Below, one piece after another: positions 1 through 5,299 of a stretch of DNA of 8,193 bases. This stretch comes from an uncultured Bacillota bacterium (GTDB lineage Bacteria; Bacillota_I; Bacilli_A; RF39; UBA660), in NCBI GenBank assembly GCA_946540075.1, contig CAMNHZ010000038.1, forward strand, positions 1 through 8,193, given 5' to 3'. Below the pieces are notes generated by a model, which saw only the letters and a list, made by a program, of their open reading frames with translations, did not search any database and was not told where the DNA came from. The translations under genes and the position numbers were made by a program. Every line of letters starts with the position of its first letter. Position 1 is the first letter of the stretch.

Positions 1-826
1 GTTTATCTTTATCAAAGAAATGAAGAGGTTGACCATATTCAAGCATAACATAATTAGAAATATCTACTACATTATTAATTGGTCTCATACCAGCTGCGAT
101 TAATCTTTTCTTAATAAAATCAGGTGATTCCTTAATTTCAACATCAGTAACCATTCTAGCACTATAATAATTACATTTCTTAGTATTAACATCTAATTTA
201 AAATGTTTTTCGATATTATCATCTATAACATTAAAATCATCTTCTGGAAGTGTGACTTTTCTATTTAATATACTTCCTATTTCATATGCAAAACCAATAT
301 GATAATAACAATCATTATTTCTATGTTTATGTATATCTAATTCATATAAAGTATCTTCTAATCCCATATATACTAGTGGATCTTTTCCAACTGGAGCATC
401 ACTTGCAAGTTCATGAATTCCTTTACTATAATTTTCTTCTGTTTTTTCTTCAAGTCCTAATTCAAATAAAGCACAAATCATACCATTTGATTCTTGACCA
501 CGAATTTTACTCTTCTTTATTTCAAAATTTCCAGGAAGAATAGCACCAGATAGTGCGACTATAACTTTAAGTCCTTTTCTAACATTAGAAGCACCACAAA
601 CGATTTGTTTTACATCATTATCATTTATTTTAACTTGACATATATTTAAATGATCACTATCAGGATGTGGTGTACAATCAACTACTTCACCTATCACTAA
701 ATTATCAATATGATTAGTAATAACTTTTTCAATATTAATACCAGCTTTAGTAATCTTTACAGCTAATTCTTTTAAATCTTGATCACTAATATCAATATAA
801 TCTTTTACCCATTCTAAACTAATCAT
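1..826 (-). CDS. pheT: Phenylalanyl-tRNA synthetase beta subunit, N-terminal part (runs off the window)
   Basis: Beta subunit of the alpha2-beta2 cytoplasmic enzyme that charges tRNA-Phe; it carries tRNA-binding and editing domains. I translated it by hand from ATG 826-824: 275 codons stay open to base 2, about a third of the usual ~800 residues, and the 3' part lies outside the window. Residues about 42-150 form the EMAP/OB tRNA-binding domain (LVIGEVVDCTPHPDSDHL at 43-60, IVCGASNVRKG at 75-85, KIRGQESNGMIC at 107-118). The B3/B4 editing domain begins near 210 (ARMVTDVEI at 223-231, RPINNVVDISNYVMLEYGQPLH at 248-269 in two stretches). The ATG overlaps the end of pheS by 8 bases and is preceded by AAAGGAAG (843-836), so the pair is translationally coupled and shares the T-box. 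The usual LDLTPNRxDCL segment reads LDIHKHRNNDCYY here (163-175). Confidence 0.96.
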   Translation of the reverse strand, partial: MISLEWVKDYIDISDQDLKELAVKITKAGINIEKVITNHIDNLVIGEVVDCTPHPDSDHLNICQVKINDNDVKQIVCGASNVRKGLKVIVALSGAILPGNFEIKKSKIRGQESNGMICALFELGLEEKTEENYSKGIHELASDAPVGKDPLVYMGLEDTLYELDIHKHRNNDCYYHIGFAYEIGSILNRKVTLPEDDFNVIDDNIEKHFKLDVNTKKCNYYSARMVTDVEIKESPDFIKKRLIAAGMRPINNVVDISNYVMLEYGQPLHFFDKDK

Positions 827-1871
827 TACTATCTTCTTCCTTTCTATCAAATGTTTTTACTTCTCTTAAATCAGTATTATAAAATGTTCTTAAATCATTA
901 ATCCCATATTTAAGCATAGCTAATCTTTCAGCACCAAAACCAAAAGCAAATCCACTCCATTCTTTTGGATCATAACCACTCATTTTAAGAACATTTGGAT
1001 GAACAATCCCAGCACCTGCAACAGTTATCCAACCAGTATTTTTACAAATATTACATCCTTTTCCATGACAATTAAAACATGAAACATCTACTTCTACTGA
1101 AGGTTCAGTAAATTGATAATAACTTGGTCTAAATCTAGTTTCACTATTCTGTCCGAATAACTTTTTAACTATTACATCAATAGTACCTTTTAAATCAGAT
1201 AAACTAATATCTTTATCAACAAGTAGTCCTTCAATTTGCATAAATTGATGTGAATGTGTTGCATCATCATCATCACGACGATAAGTTTTACCAGGACATA
1301 TTACACGAATAGGTGTTTTTCCTTCACCTTTTAACATCATTCTAACCTGTACTGGAGATGTTTGACTTCTCATAAGAATTTCTTCACCCTCAATATAGAA
1401 AGTATCTTGAGCATCTCTAGCTGGATGTCCTTTAGGAATATTCAACATTTCAAAGTTATATTTATCTAATTCTATTTCTGGACCATCTACTACATCATAT
1501 CCCATTGACATTAATAATTCTTCTACTTCTTCAATTAATTTTTCTAATATATTAGGAGCTCCTGATGGTATCTTAGTAGCAGGAAGTGTTACATCTATCT
1601 TTTCATTTTCTAACTTTTTATTTAAGATAGCATCCTCTATTTCCTTCTTCTTACCATCAATAAGTTCAGTTGCCTTTACCTTAGTCTTATTAAGTTCACT
1701 TCCAAAAGTTTTTTTCTCTTCTAAAGGTAAATCCTTAATCTTACTAGAAAGCATACTAATACTTCCCTTTTTCCCTAAATAAGTTACTCTTAACTCATTT
1801 AACTGTTTAATATCATTAACATCTTTAATCTTTGATTCTAACTCTTTTAATATTTCTTTTAAATCGTTCAT
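819..1871 (-). CDS. pheS: Phenylalanyl-tRNA synthetase alpha subunit
   Basis: Catalytic subunit of phenylalanyl-tRNA synthetase (class II): activates Phe with ATP and transfers it to tRNA-Phe. It has 350 residues, normal for the bacterial family. Residues 1-90 are the charged helical N-terminal coiled-coil arm. Catalytic-core landmarks follow: GHPARDAQDTFY (148-159), RSQTSPVQ (168-175), motif 2 GKTYRRDDDDATHSHQF (194-210) with MQIEGL, FTEPSVEVDVSC (254-265), and motif 3 GFAFGFGAERLAML (307-320). A four-cysteine knuckle (C265, C268, C273, C276) is present, as in other Firmicutes enzymes. ATG 1871-1869 is preceded by AAAGGGTGAT three bases upstream and lies just after the T-box terminator, which fixes the start. 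It ends in TAG and overlaps pheT by 8 bases. Expression is expected to rise when uncharged tRNA-Phe accumulates. Confidence 0.98.
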   Translation of the reverse strand: MNDLKEILKELESKIKDVNDIKQLNELRVTYLGKKGSISMLSSKIKDLPLEEKKTFGSELNKTKVKATELIDGKKKEIEDAILNKKLENEKIDVTLPATKIPSGAPNILEKLIEEVEELLMSMGYDVVDGPEIELDKYNFEMLNIPKGHPARDAQDTFYIEGEEILMRSQTSPVQVRMMLKGEGKTPIRVICPGKTYRRDDDDATHSHQFMQIEGLLVDKDISLSDLKGTIDVIVKKLFGQNSETRFRPSYYQFTEPSVEVDVSCFNCHGKGCNICKNTGWITVAGAGIVHPNVLKMSGYDPKEWSGFAFGFGAERLAMLKYGINDLRTFYNTDLREVKTFDRKEEDSND

Positions 1872-1890
1872 ATTATCACCCTTTCAAAAT

Positions 1891-1921
1891 AAAAAAAATC
1901 ACAATCCGATAAGGACGTGAT
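1891..1921 (-). terminator. T-box attenuator (intrinsic terminator before pheS)
   Basis: On the minus strand ATCACGTCC pairs with GGA-T-TGTGAT (one bulged T and one G-T pair) around a TTATC loop, followed by eight T (1898-1891). Its 5' arm is shared with the T-box antiterminator, so the two structures exclude each other. It is also the first terminator downstream of the two prepilin genes. Confidence 0.88.
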
Positions 1922-2109
1922 ATAAGTATCCGTGGTACCACCTTAATTTACACCTAAGTGTCTCAAATAACTAAAACGCGTTACCGGAAATATTCTCATA
2001 TTCAGCATAGAAGACGAATTCATAAGCATTACTAGTTTATTTCCATCAACCATAAACTTTCTATATAGTAAAAGTCTTACTACTACTTCTTCATCAAAGC
2101 TTTTCAATA
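1891..2109 (-). promoter_or_regulatory. T-box riboswitch leader of pheS-pheT (Phe-specific)
   Basis: This leader RNA senses uncharged tRNA-Phe and chooses between terminator and antiterminator. The T-box core reads AAGGTGGTACCACGG on the minus strand (1944-1930); its UGGU bulge (1940-1937) would pair with the tRNA acceptor end, and the last U fits the A discriminator of tRNA-Phe. In Stem I, AGTTTAT and ATAAACT close an apical loop GGTTGATGGAA, typical of T-boxes. The lower part GATGAAGA near the 5' end can pair with TCTTC after the specifier. The likely specifier codon is UUC at 2018-2016, within GAATTCG. A small hairpin ACAC-TTAG-GTGT just before the T-box is a candidate Stem III. In the antiterminator, TAAGG pairs with CCTTA and ACG with CGT, using the same CGTCC that forms the terminator's 5' arm. 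The T-box call is firm; the exact ends and the specifier are inferred. Confidence 0.93.
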
Positions 2110-2115
2110 CTACAA

Positions 2116-2143
2116 ATTATAACACAAAAATATCTTTTTTCAA
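2116..2143 (-). promoter_or_regulatory. Promoter of the pheS T-box transcript
   Basis: On the minus strand, -35 TTGAAA (2143-2138), a 16-base spacer and a perfect -10 TATAAT (2121-2116). This places the start near 2109, a few bases before Stem I of the T-box. The -35 box begins only 10 bases after the stop codon of the upstream prepilin gene. Confidence 0.75.
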
Positions 2144-2153
2144 ACCCTTTTTA

Positions 2154-2591
2154 TTAATCTATAACATTATATGTATATGCCTCATTATCATTTTTGATAA
2201 TTATTCTAGTTGTAGACGGAAAATTAGCATTACCATTCTTTGGATTTTTAACATCTTTTTCAATATATTTTCCATCAATTAAATCTTGTAAAGTTATAGT
2301 TATACTTTCACCACTATCTGGTAATCTTATCAATCCATCAGTACAAGATCCATCTACATAAGTATTCTTACATGGTAGTGAACTAATAACATATCCTTCA
2401 ACTTTACCTGATAAAGCATCAGCCATCCAGTTTTGAGCAGCTGACTCTATATTAGATATTTGAACTTTATAAGCCTTTTCATTAGATCTTTTTATCGATC
2501 TATCAACAGCTGGTATTACGATAAGCGCTAAGGTTGCAAGTATTACTATTACTGCCATAAGTTCAATAAGTGTAAATGCATTTTTCTTCAT
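2154..2591 (-). CDS. Prepilin-like protein (type IV pilin/pseudopilin N-terminus), second of a pair
   Basis: 145-residue protein with a class III signal: basic leader MKKNA, then FTLIELMAV, with the conserved Glu at residue 10 (position 5 of the mature protein) and a hydrophobic helix to about residue 27. Such proteins are cut and N-methylated by a prepilin peptidase and assembled into surface pili, competence pseudopili or related filaments. The residue before the cut site is Ala instead of the usual Gly. The globular part contains a C74-C83 pair enclosing eight residues, and the stretch TLQDLIDGKYI (100-110), which resembles a stretch in the upstream prepilin. ATG 2591-2589 has GGAGG nine bases upstream, only 15 bases after its partner, so they form an operon. 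No peptidase, ATPase or platform gene is in the window. Family membership is clear; the filament it serves is unknown. It could be a competence-type minor pseudopilin. Confidence 0.88.
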   Translation of the reverse strand: MKKNAFTLIELMAVIVILATLALIVIPAVDRSIKRSNEKAYKVQISNIESAAQNWMADALSGKVEGYVISSLPCKNTYVDGSCTDGLIRLPDSGESITITLQDLIDGKYIEKDVKNPKNGNANFPSTTRIIIKNDNEAYTYNVID

Positions 2592-2606
2592 ATATATAAA
2601 CCTCCA

Positions 2607-2990
2607 TTAACTCGGACAATTAGTATCTAAAAGTGTATCACTAGTATCTGACATATTATTATATTTAACCATTACACATCTATTTAGATTATAACTTTCA
2701 CCAGTTTTTATATCTGTTATTGGTTCTGTTAATTTTCCATCATCAACTAATGTTTGTAAAGAAACATAATAAACTTTATTAGCATTCATATTAAGATCAT
2801 GCTCCACATCTTCATGTTCTAGAATATACTCTTCTGCAGCATCAAAAATAATAGACTTATTATTCTCGTCAGTATCATCTCTAGAATTTTTCACTTGATT
2901 AATAATCGGAGGGAAAGCAATTAAAGAAATTATACCAAGAATTACTACTACTCCCAATAACTCTATCAATGTAAAACCTTTATTATTCAT
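2607..2990 (-). CDS. Prepilin-like protein (type IV pilin/pseudopilin N-terminus), first of a pair
   Basis: 127-residue prepilin-like protein: short leader MNNKG, then FTLIELLGVVVILGIISLIA, with cleavage predicted between G5 and F6, Glu at 10, and a pair of prolines at 27-28 ending the membrane helix. The charged helical segment at 31-60 (NQVKNSRDDTDENNK, then AAEEYILEHED) is the expected extension of the pilin helix. Two cysteines (C105 and C125) bracket the C-terminal 20 residues, like the disulfide-bonded loop of type IVa pilins. I chose ATG 2990 because AGGTGAG sits 5 bases upstream of it; the in-frame GTG at 2999 lies inside that ribosome site. It leads a two-gene operon from its own promoter. 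The role is inferred from the N-terminus only; substrate, filament type and assembly machinery cannot be told from this window. Confidence 0.88.
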   Translation of the reverse strand: MNNKGFTLIELLGVVVILGIISLIAFPPIINQVKNSRDDTDENNKSIIFDAAEEYILEHEDVEHDLNMNANKVYYVSLQTLVDDGKLTEPITDIKTGESYNLNRCVMVKYNNMSDTSDTLLDTNCPS

Positions 2991-3012
2991 CAAACTCACC
3001 TATCCTAATCTA

Positions 3013-3041
3013 ATTATAGACTATAAACTATTTAAAGTAAA
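3013..3041 (-). promoter_or_regulatory. Promoter of the prepilin pair
   Basis: On the minus strand, -35 TTTACT (3041-3036), a 17-base spacer and a perfect -10 TATAAT (3018-3013). It begins directly after the rpmF terminator. The predicted start near 3006 leaves a leader of only about 15 bases, with AGGTGAG as its ribosome site. Confidence 0.6.
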
Positions 3042-3042
3042 G

Positions 3043-3065
3043 AAAAAAACAACCTTGTTAAGTTG
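3043..3065 (-). terminator. Intrinsic terminator after rpmF
   Basis: On the minus strand CAACTT-AACA-AGGTTG forms a 6-bp stem (one T-G pair) followed by seven T (3049-3043). It starts one base after the rpmF stop codon and separates the ribosomal-protein unit from the prepilin operon. Confidence 0.8.
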
Positions 3066-3066
3066 C

Positions 3067-3255
3067 TTAATCGTTATCTTTATTATTAGATATAACTTCT
3101 TTTCCTTTGTAAGAACCACATTTTTTACATACTCTGTGCGGTCTTATAGTAGCACCACAAGTTGGACATTTTGTAGTTCCATTTTCAGATATTTTATAAT
3201 GAGTTCTACGCATTCTTTTTCTAGTCTTACTAGTTTTTCTAAATGGTACAGCCAT
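3067..3255 (-). CDS. rpmF: 50S ribosomal protein L32 (bL32), zinc-binding form
   Basis: 62-residue ribosomal protein L32 of the large subunit. The start MAVPFRKTSKTRKRMRRTHYK is the classic L32 N-terminus, rich in Arg and Lys for 23S rRNA contact. CPTC (30-33) and CKKC (43-46) make the four-cysteine zinc ribbon, so this is the zinc-containing paralogue type. The acidic, Asn-rich tail (about 53-62) is not conserved. ATG 3255-3253 is preceded by AAGAGGTGG. It follows yceD by 15 bases, the usual yceD-rpmF pairing, and is the last gene of its unit, with a terminator right after the stop. Confidence 0.98.
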   Translation of the reverse strand: MAVPFRKTSKTRKRMRRTHYKISENGTTKCPTCGATIRPHRVCKKCGSYKGKEVISNNKDND

Positions 3256-3270
3256 GTTTCCACCTCTTTC

Positions 3271-3756
3271 TTATAATAAATCTTTTAATTTTGCTAACTC
3301 TGGATTAACTTCCTGTTCAGTAACATATTCCGTTATAACCTTCCAACCATCACCTGATAAAGTTATATCAGCATTATCATTACTAACAACTTTCATGGGA
3401 ATTTCCACCAATATATTTTCCCATATTATTGGTAAAATATCAAGAGTATTTTCGCAAAATATGGAATTTTCTCCTGTTTCTTCGATAAAATCATTAATAT
3501 TTTCATCAATCTGGATATCTAAGTTGTAATTTACAGGCTCTAAAGTTGTTGATGATGGAAGAACCATTATACCTTTAAGTAATAATGATACCTCTACTTC
3601 ATCAAAAGCATTTAAATTAATACTACCTGTAACTTTTAAATTATCTAATTTTATAATACCTGAATTTTTTAATTCTTCTTCACTAAATGTATAAGTATCA
3701 TCGACTTCTATGTATGACTCTAACTTATTTTTTAGTTTTGTTAAATCATATTTCAT
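3271..3756 (-). CDS. yceD: YceD/DUF177 family 23S rRNA accumulation protein
   Basis: 161-residue member of the YceD (DUF177, B. subtilis YlbN) family, which is needed for normal 23S rRNA accumulation and is almost always found just upstream of rpmF, as here. Visible family features are the N-terminal MKYDLTKLKNKLESY, a beta-rich middle with KVTGSINL (41-48) and EVSLLLKGI (55-63), and the closing NPELAKLKDLL. The cysteines common in the central motif of other members are missing: PSSTTLEP stands in their place, and the only Cys lies in the segment SIFCENTLDI. The sequence alone is divergent, so identification leans partly on position. ATG 3756 has GGTGAT five bases upstream. The biochemical role of the family is not settled; a part in 50S assembly is inferred. 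Confidence 0.85.
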   Translation of the reverse strand: MKYDLTKLKNKLESYIEVDDTYTFSEEELKNSGIIKLDNLKVTGSINLNAFDEVEVSLLLKGIMVLPSSTTLEPVNYNLDIQIDENINDFIEETGENSIFCENTLDILPIIWENILVEIPMKVVSNDNADITLSGDGWKVITEYVTEQEVNPELAKLKDLL

Positions 3757-3773
3757 ATATAATCACCGCATAC

Positions 3774-3802
3774 ATTATACATAAGTTATTGAAAAAAGGC
3801 AA
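3774..3802 (-). promoter_or_regulatory. Promoter of yceD-rpmF
   Basis: On the minus strand, -35 TTGCCT (3802-3797), a 17-base spacer and a perfect -10 TATAAT (3779-3774), with the start near 3767, close to the yceD ribosome site. I find no terminator between the 76-aa gene and yceD, so yceD-rpmF may also be read from the upstream promoter. Confidence 0.55.
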
Positions 3803-3804
3803 AT

Positions 3805-4035
3805 CTATCTTCTTAATAATCTTCTTACTAAAGATTTTGGTTTTTGTTTATTTACATCAACATCTGTCATTTCAGCGATTTCTTTAACTATATCACTAGC
3901 CTCTTGATTTTTTGCTTCTTCTACATATTCTGGATGAACAATTACAATTCTATTAACCAAACGATTAAATGCATCACTCTTCTCTTCATTACTTAATTTA
4001 CTATATTCATCAAATGTTAATTCTGGTTTTATCAT
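3805..4035 (-). CDS. Small uncharacterised protein, 76 aa
   Basis: I do not recognise this protein. From ATG 4035 it has 76 residues: a polar, mainly helical body rich in Glu and Asp (TFDEYSKLSNEEKSDAF at 7-23, then VNRIVIVHPEYVEEA), an acidic EIAEMTDVDV stretch, and a strongly basic end KPKSLVRRLLRR that could contact nucleic acid or membrane. There is no signal peptide, membrane helix or cysteine. The start is set by a strong purine-rich site (AGGGGGAGAT, 5 bases upstream of the ATG); an in-frame TTG at 4089 lies in the promoter and is rejected. It stands between tmcAL (divergent, sharing the promoter region) and yceD-rpmF (same strand, 48-base gap), a position that suggests a translation-related or ribosome-assembly role, but that is inference from context only. 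Confidence 0.72.
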   Translation of the reverse strand: MIKPELTFDEYSKLSNEEKSDAFNRLVNRIVIVHPEYVEEAKNQEASDIVKEIAEMTDVDVNKQKPKSLVRRLLRR

Positions 4036-4060
4036 AATATCTCCCCCTCTTTGTCTGGAT

Positions 4061-4089
4061 ATAATAGCACATTTATTAAAAATACACAA
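4061..4089 (-). promoter_or_regulatory. Divergent promoter for the 76-aa gene
   Basis: On the minus strand, an extended -10 TGC-TATTAT (4069-4061) with -35 TTGTGT (4089-4084) at 17 bases. The predicted start is near 4054, just before the GGGGGAG ribosome site. Its -35 region interlocks with that of the tmcAL promoter. Confidence 0.65.
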
Positions 4090-4103
4090 ATTTGTGCTAA
4101 AAT
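4076..4103 (+). promoter_or_regulatory. Divergent promoter for tmcAL
   Basis: Plus-strand extended -10 TGC-TAAAAT (4095-4103) with a weak -35 TTAAAA (4076-4081) at 16 bases. The predicted start is near 4110, giving a leader of about 18 bases with TTGGTGAT as ribosome site. TGTGCTA here is an inverted copy of the same string in the opposing promoter. Confidence 0.6.
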
Positions 4104-4127
4104 AGATATATAGAAGTTGGTGATTTT

Positions 4128-5279
4128 ATGAAAGCTGTAGGTATTATTTGTGAATATAATCCTTTTCACAATGGTCATTTATATCATTTAAATAAAGTTA
4201 AAGAATTATGTCCAGATCATGTTATTATCCTTATATTAGGTGGAAATTTCCTTCAACGTGGAGAACCAAGTATTATTAATAAGTGGGATAAAACTAAATT
4301 AGCAATTGAATATGGAGTTGACTTAGTAGTTGAACTTCCTTTTGCTTTTGCAACTCAAAGTGCTGATTTATTTGCCGCTGGCAGTATTTCTTTATTAGAT
4401 GCTCTTGGTGTTGATAAACTAGTATTTGGTAGTGAAACTAATGATATAGATAGTTTTACTCTACTTGCTAAGGCACAACTTTATAATGATGACTATGATG
4501 AATTAGTTAAGGGATATCTAAGTAAAGGAGTTAATTATCCAACTGCACTATCAAACGCACTATTTACTTTAACTAATAAAAAGATTGATTCACCTAATGA
4601 TATACTAGGTATAAGCTATGTTCGTGAAATAATAAGAAGAAAATCTAACATTAAACCAATATGTATAAAAAGAACTAATAATTACCACGATAAAGAATTA
4701 AACTCTAAAATAACTAGTGCGACTAGTATTAGAGAAGCTTTAAAAAAGAATCAAGATATAAGTAATTATGTTCCTAAGGAAACATTAAAATATATAAATA
4801 AAGTTCATAATGTAGAAAACTATTATCCTCTACTTAAATATAAAATATTATCTGAATTAGATGATTTAGATATGTATCAAACTGTTGATGAAGGAATTGA
4901 AAATCGTATTAAAAAGTTTATTATTCCTTCCAAGAGTTATAATGAATTAGTTGAAAACATTAAGACTAAAAGATATACATATAATAAGATTGGAAGAATG
5001 TTTACCCACATACTATGTAACTTTTCAAAGGATGAAGCTGACTCTATGAAAAAGATTCGTTATATTAGAGTCTTAGGTTTTAGTGTATATGGTCAATCAT
5101 ATTTAAATGAAAATAAAAAAAGAATTAAATTACCAATAATTACTAATTATTCGAAACTAAATAGTGGTATGTTAGCTCTTGAATTTCGTTCTACTTGTGT
5201 TTATGCTTCAATATTAAATGAAGAAGATAAACAAATTATGATAGAAGCAGAGTATAAAAATAAACCTATAATAAAATAA
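4128..5279 (+). CDS. tmcAL: tRNA(Met) cytidine acetate ligase TmcAL (YlbM family)
   Basis: Makes N4-acetylcytidine at the wobble base (C34) of elongator tRNA-Met from acetate and ATP, which secures AUG reading. The 383-residue length matches the family. The N-terminal nucleotidyltransferase fold opens with VGIICEYNPFHNGHLYHL, where H14-N-G-H17 is the HxGH-like ATP-binding motif. GGNFLQRGEPSIINKW (38-53), VVELPFAFATQSAD (67-80) and VFGSE (99-103) are family signatures. SPNDILGISYV (155-165), KRTNNYHD (181-188) and SATSIREAL (197-205) follow, and the C-terminal 180 residues are helical and less conserved. ATG 4128 has GGTGAT three bases upstream. It is the only plus-strand gene here: divergent from the yceD-rpmF side, as ylbM is from ylbN-rpmF in Bacillus, and convergent with pyk. 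Confidence 0.95.
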   Translation: MKAVGIICEYNPFHNGHLYHLNKVKELCPDHVIILILGGNFLQRGEPSIINKWDKTKLAIEYGVDLVVELPFAFATQSADLFAAGSISLLDALGVDKLVFGSETNDIDSFTLLAKAQLYNDDYDELVKGYLSKGVNYPTALSNALFTLTNKKIDSPNDILGISYVREIIRRKSNIKPICIKRTNNYHDKELNSKITSATSIREALKKNQDISNYVPKETLKYINKVHNVENYYPLLKYKILSELDDLDMYQTVDEGIENRIKKFIIPSKSYNELVENIKTKRYTYNKIGRMFTHILCNFSKDEADSMKKIRYIRVLGFSVYGQSYLNENKKRIKLPIITNYSKLNSGMLALEFRSTCVYASILNEEDKQIMIEAEYKNKPIIK

Positions 5280-5299
5280 AAAAGCCATTAAGGCTTTTT
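5279..5299. terminator. Bidirectional terminator between tmcAL and pyk
   Basis: AAAAAGCC-ATTAA-GGCTTTTT is an 8-bp perfect stem with T runs on both strands. It begins at the last base of the tmcAL stop codon, and its other arm holds most of the pyk stop codon (5300-5298), so one hairpin serves both convergent genes. Confidence 0.88.

Noticed and set aside
286..543. Plus-strand open frame of 85 codons
   Set aside because: It lies opposite pheT, which has clear domain matches; the plus-strand product is low-complexity (Tyr, Leu, His) and has no ribosome site.
2991..2999. GTG start three codons upstream for the first prepilin
   Set aside because: The GTG is part of the AGGTGAG ribosome site of ATG 2990, which also gives a normal leader length.
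3055..3529. Two plus-strand open frames opposite rpmF and yceD
   Set aside because: They are antisense shadows of well-supported genes, with Ser/Phe-rich products and no family features.
3687..3887. Plus-strand open frame of 66 codons across the yceD start
   Set aside because: It overlaps two minus-strand genes and their promoter; the hydrophobic product reflects AT-rich antisense sequence.
4036..4089. 18-residue extension of the 76-aa protein from TTG 4089
   Set aside because: It would cover the -10 and -35 boxes and the strong ribosome site of ATG 4035.
4708..4724. Repeated ACTAGT string in tmcAL
   Set aside because: It encodes the conserved Thr-Ser-Ala-Thr-Ser stretch; the repeat follows from codon choice.
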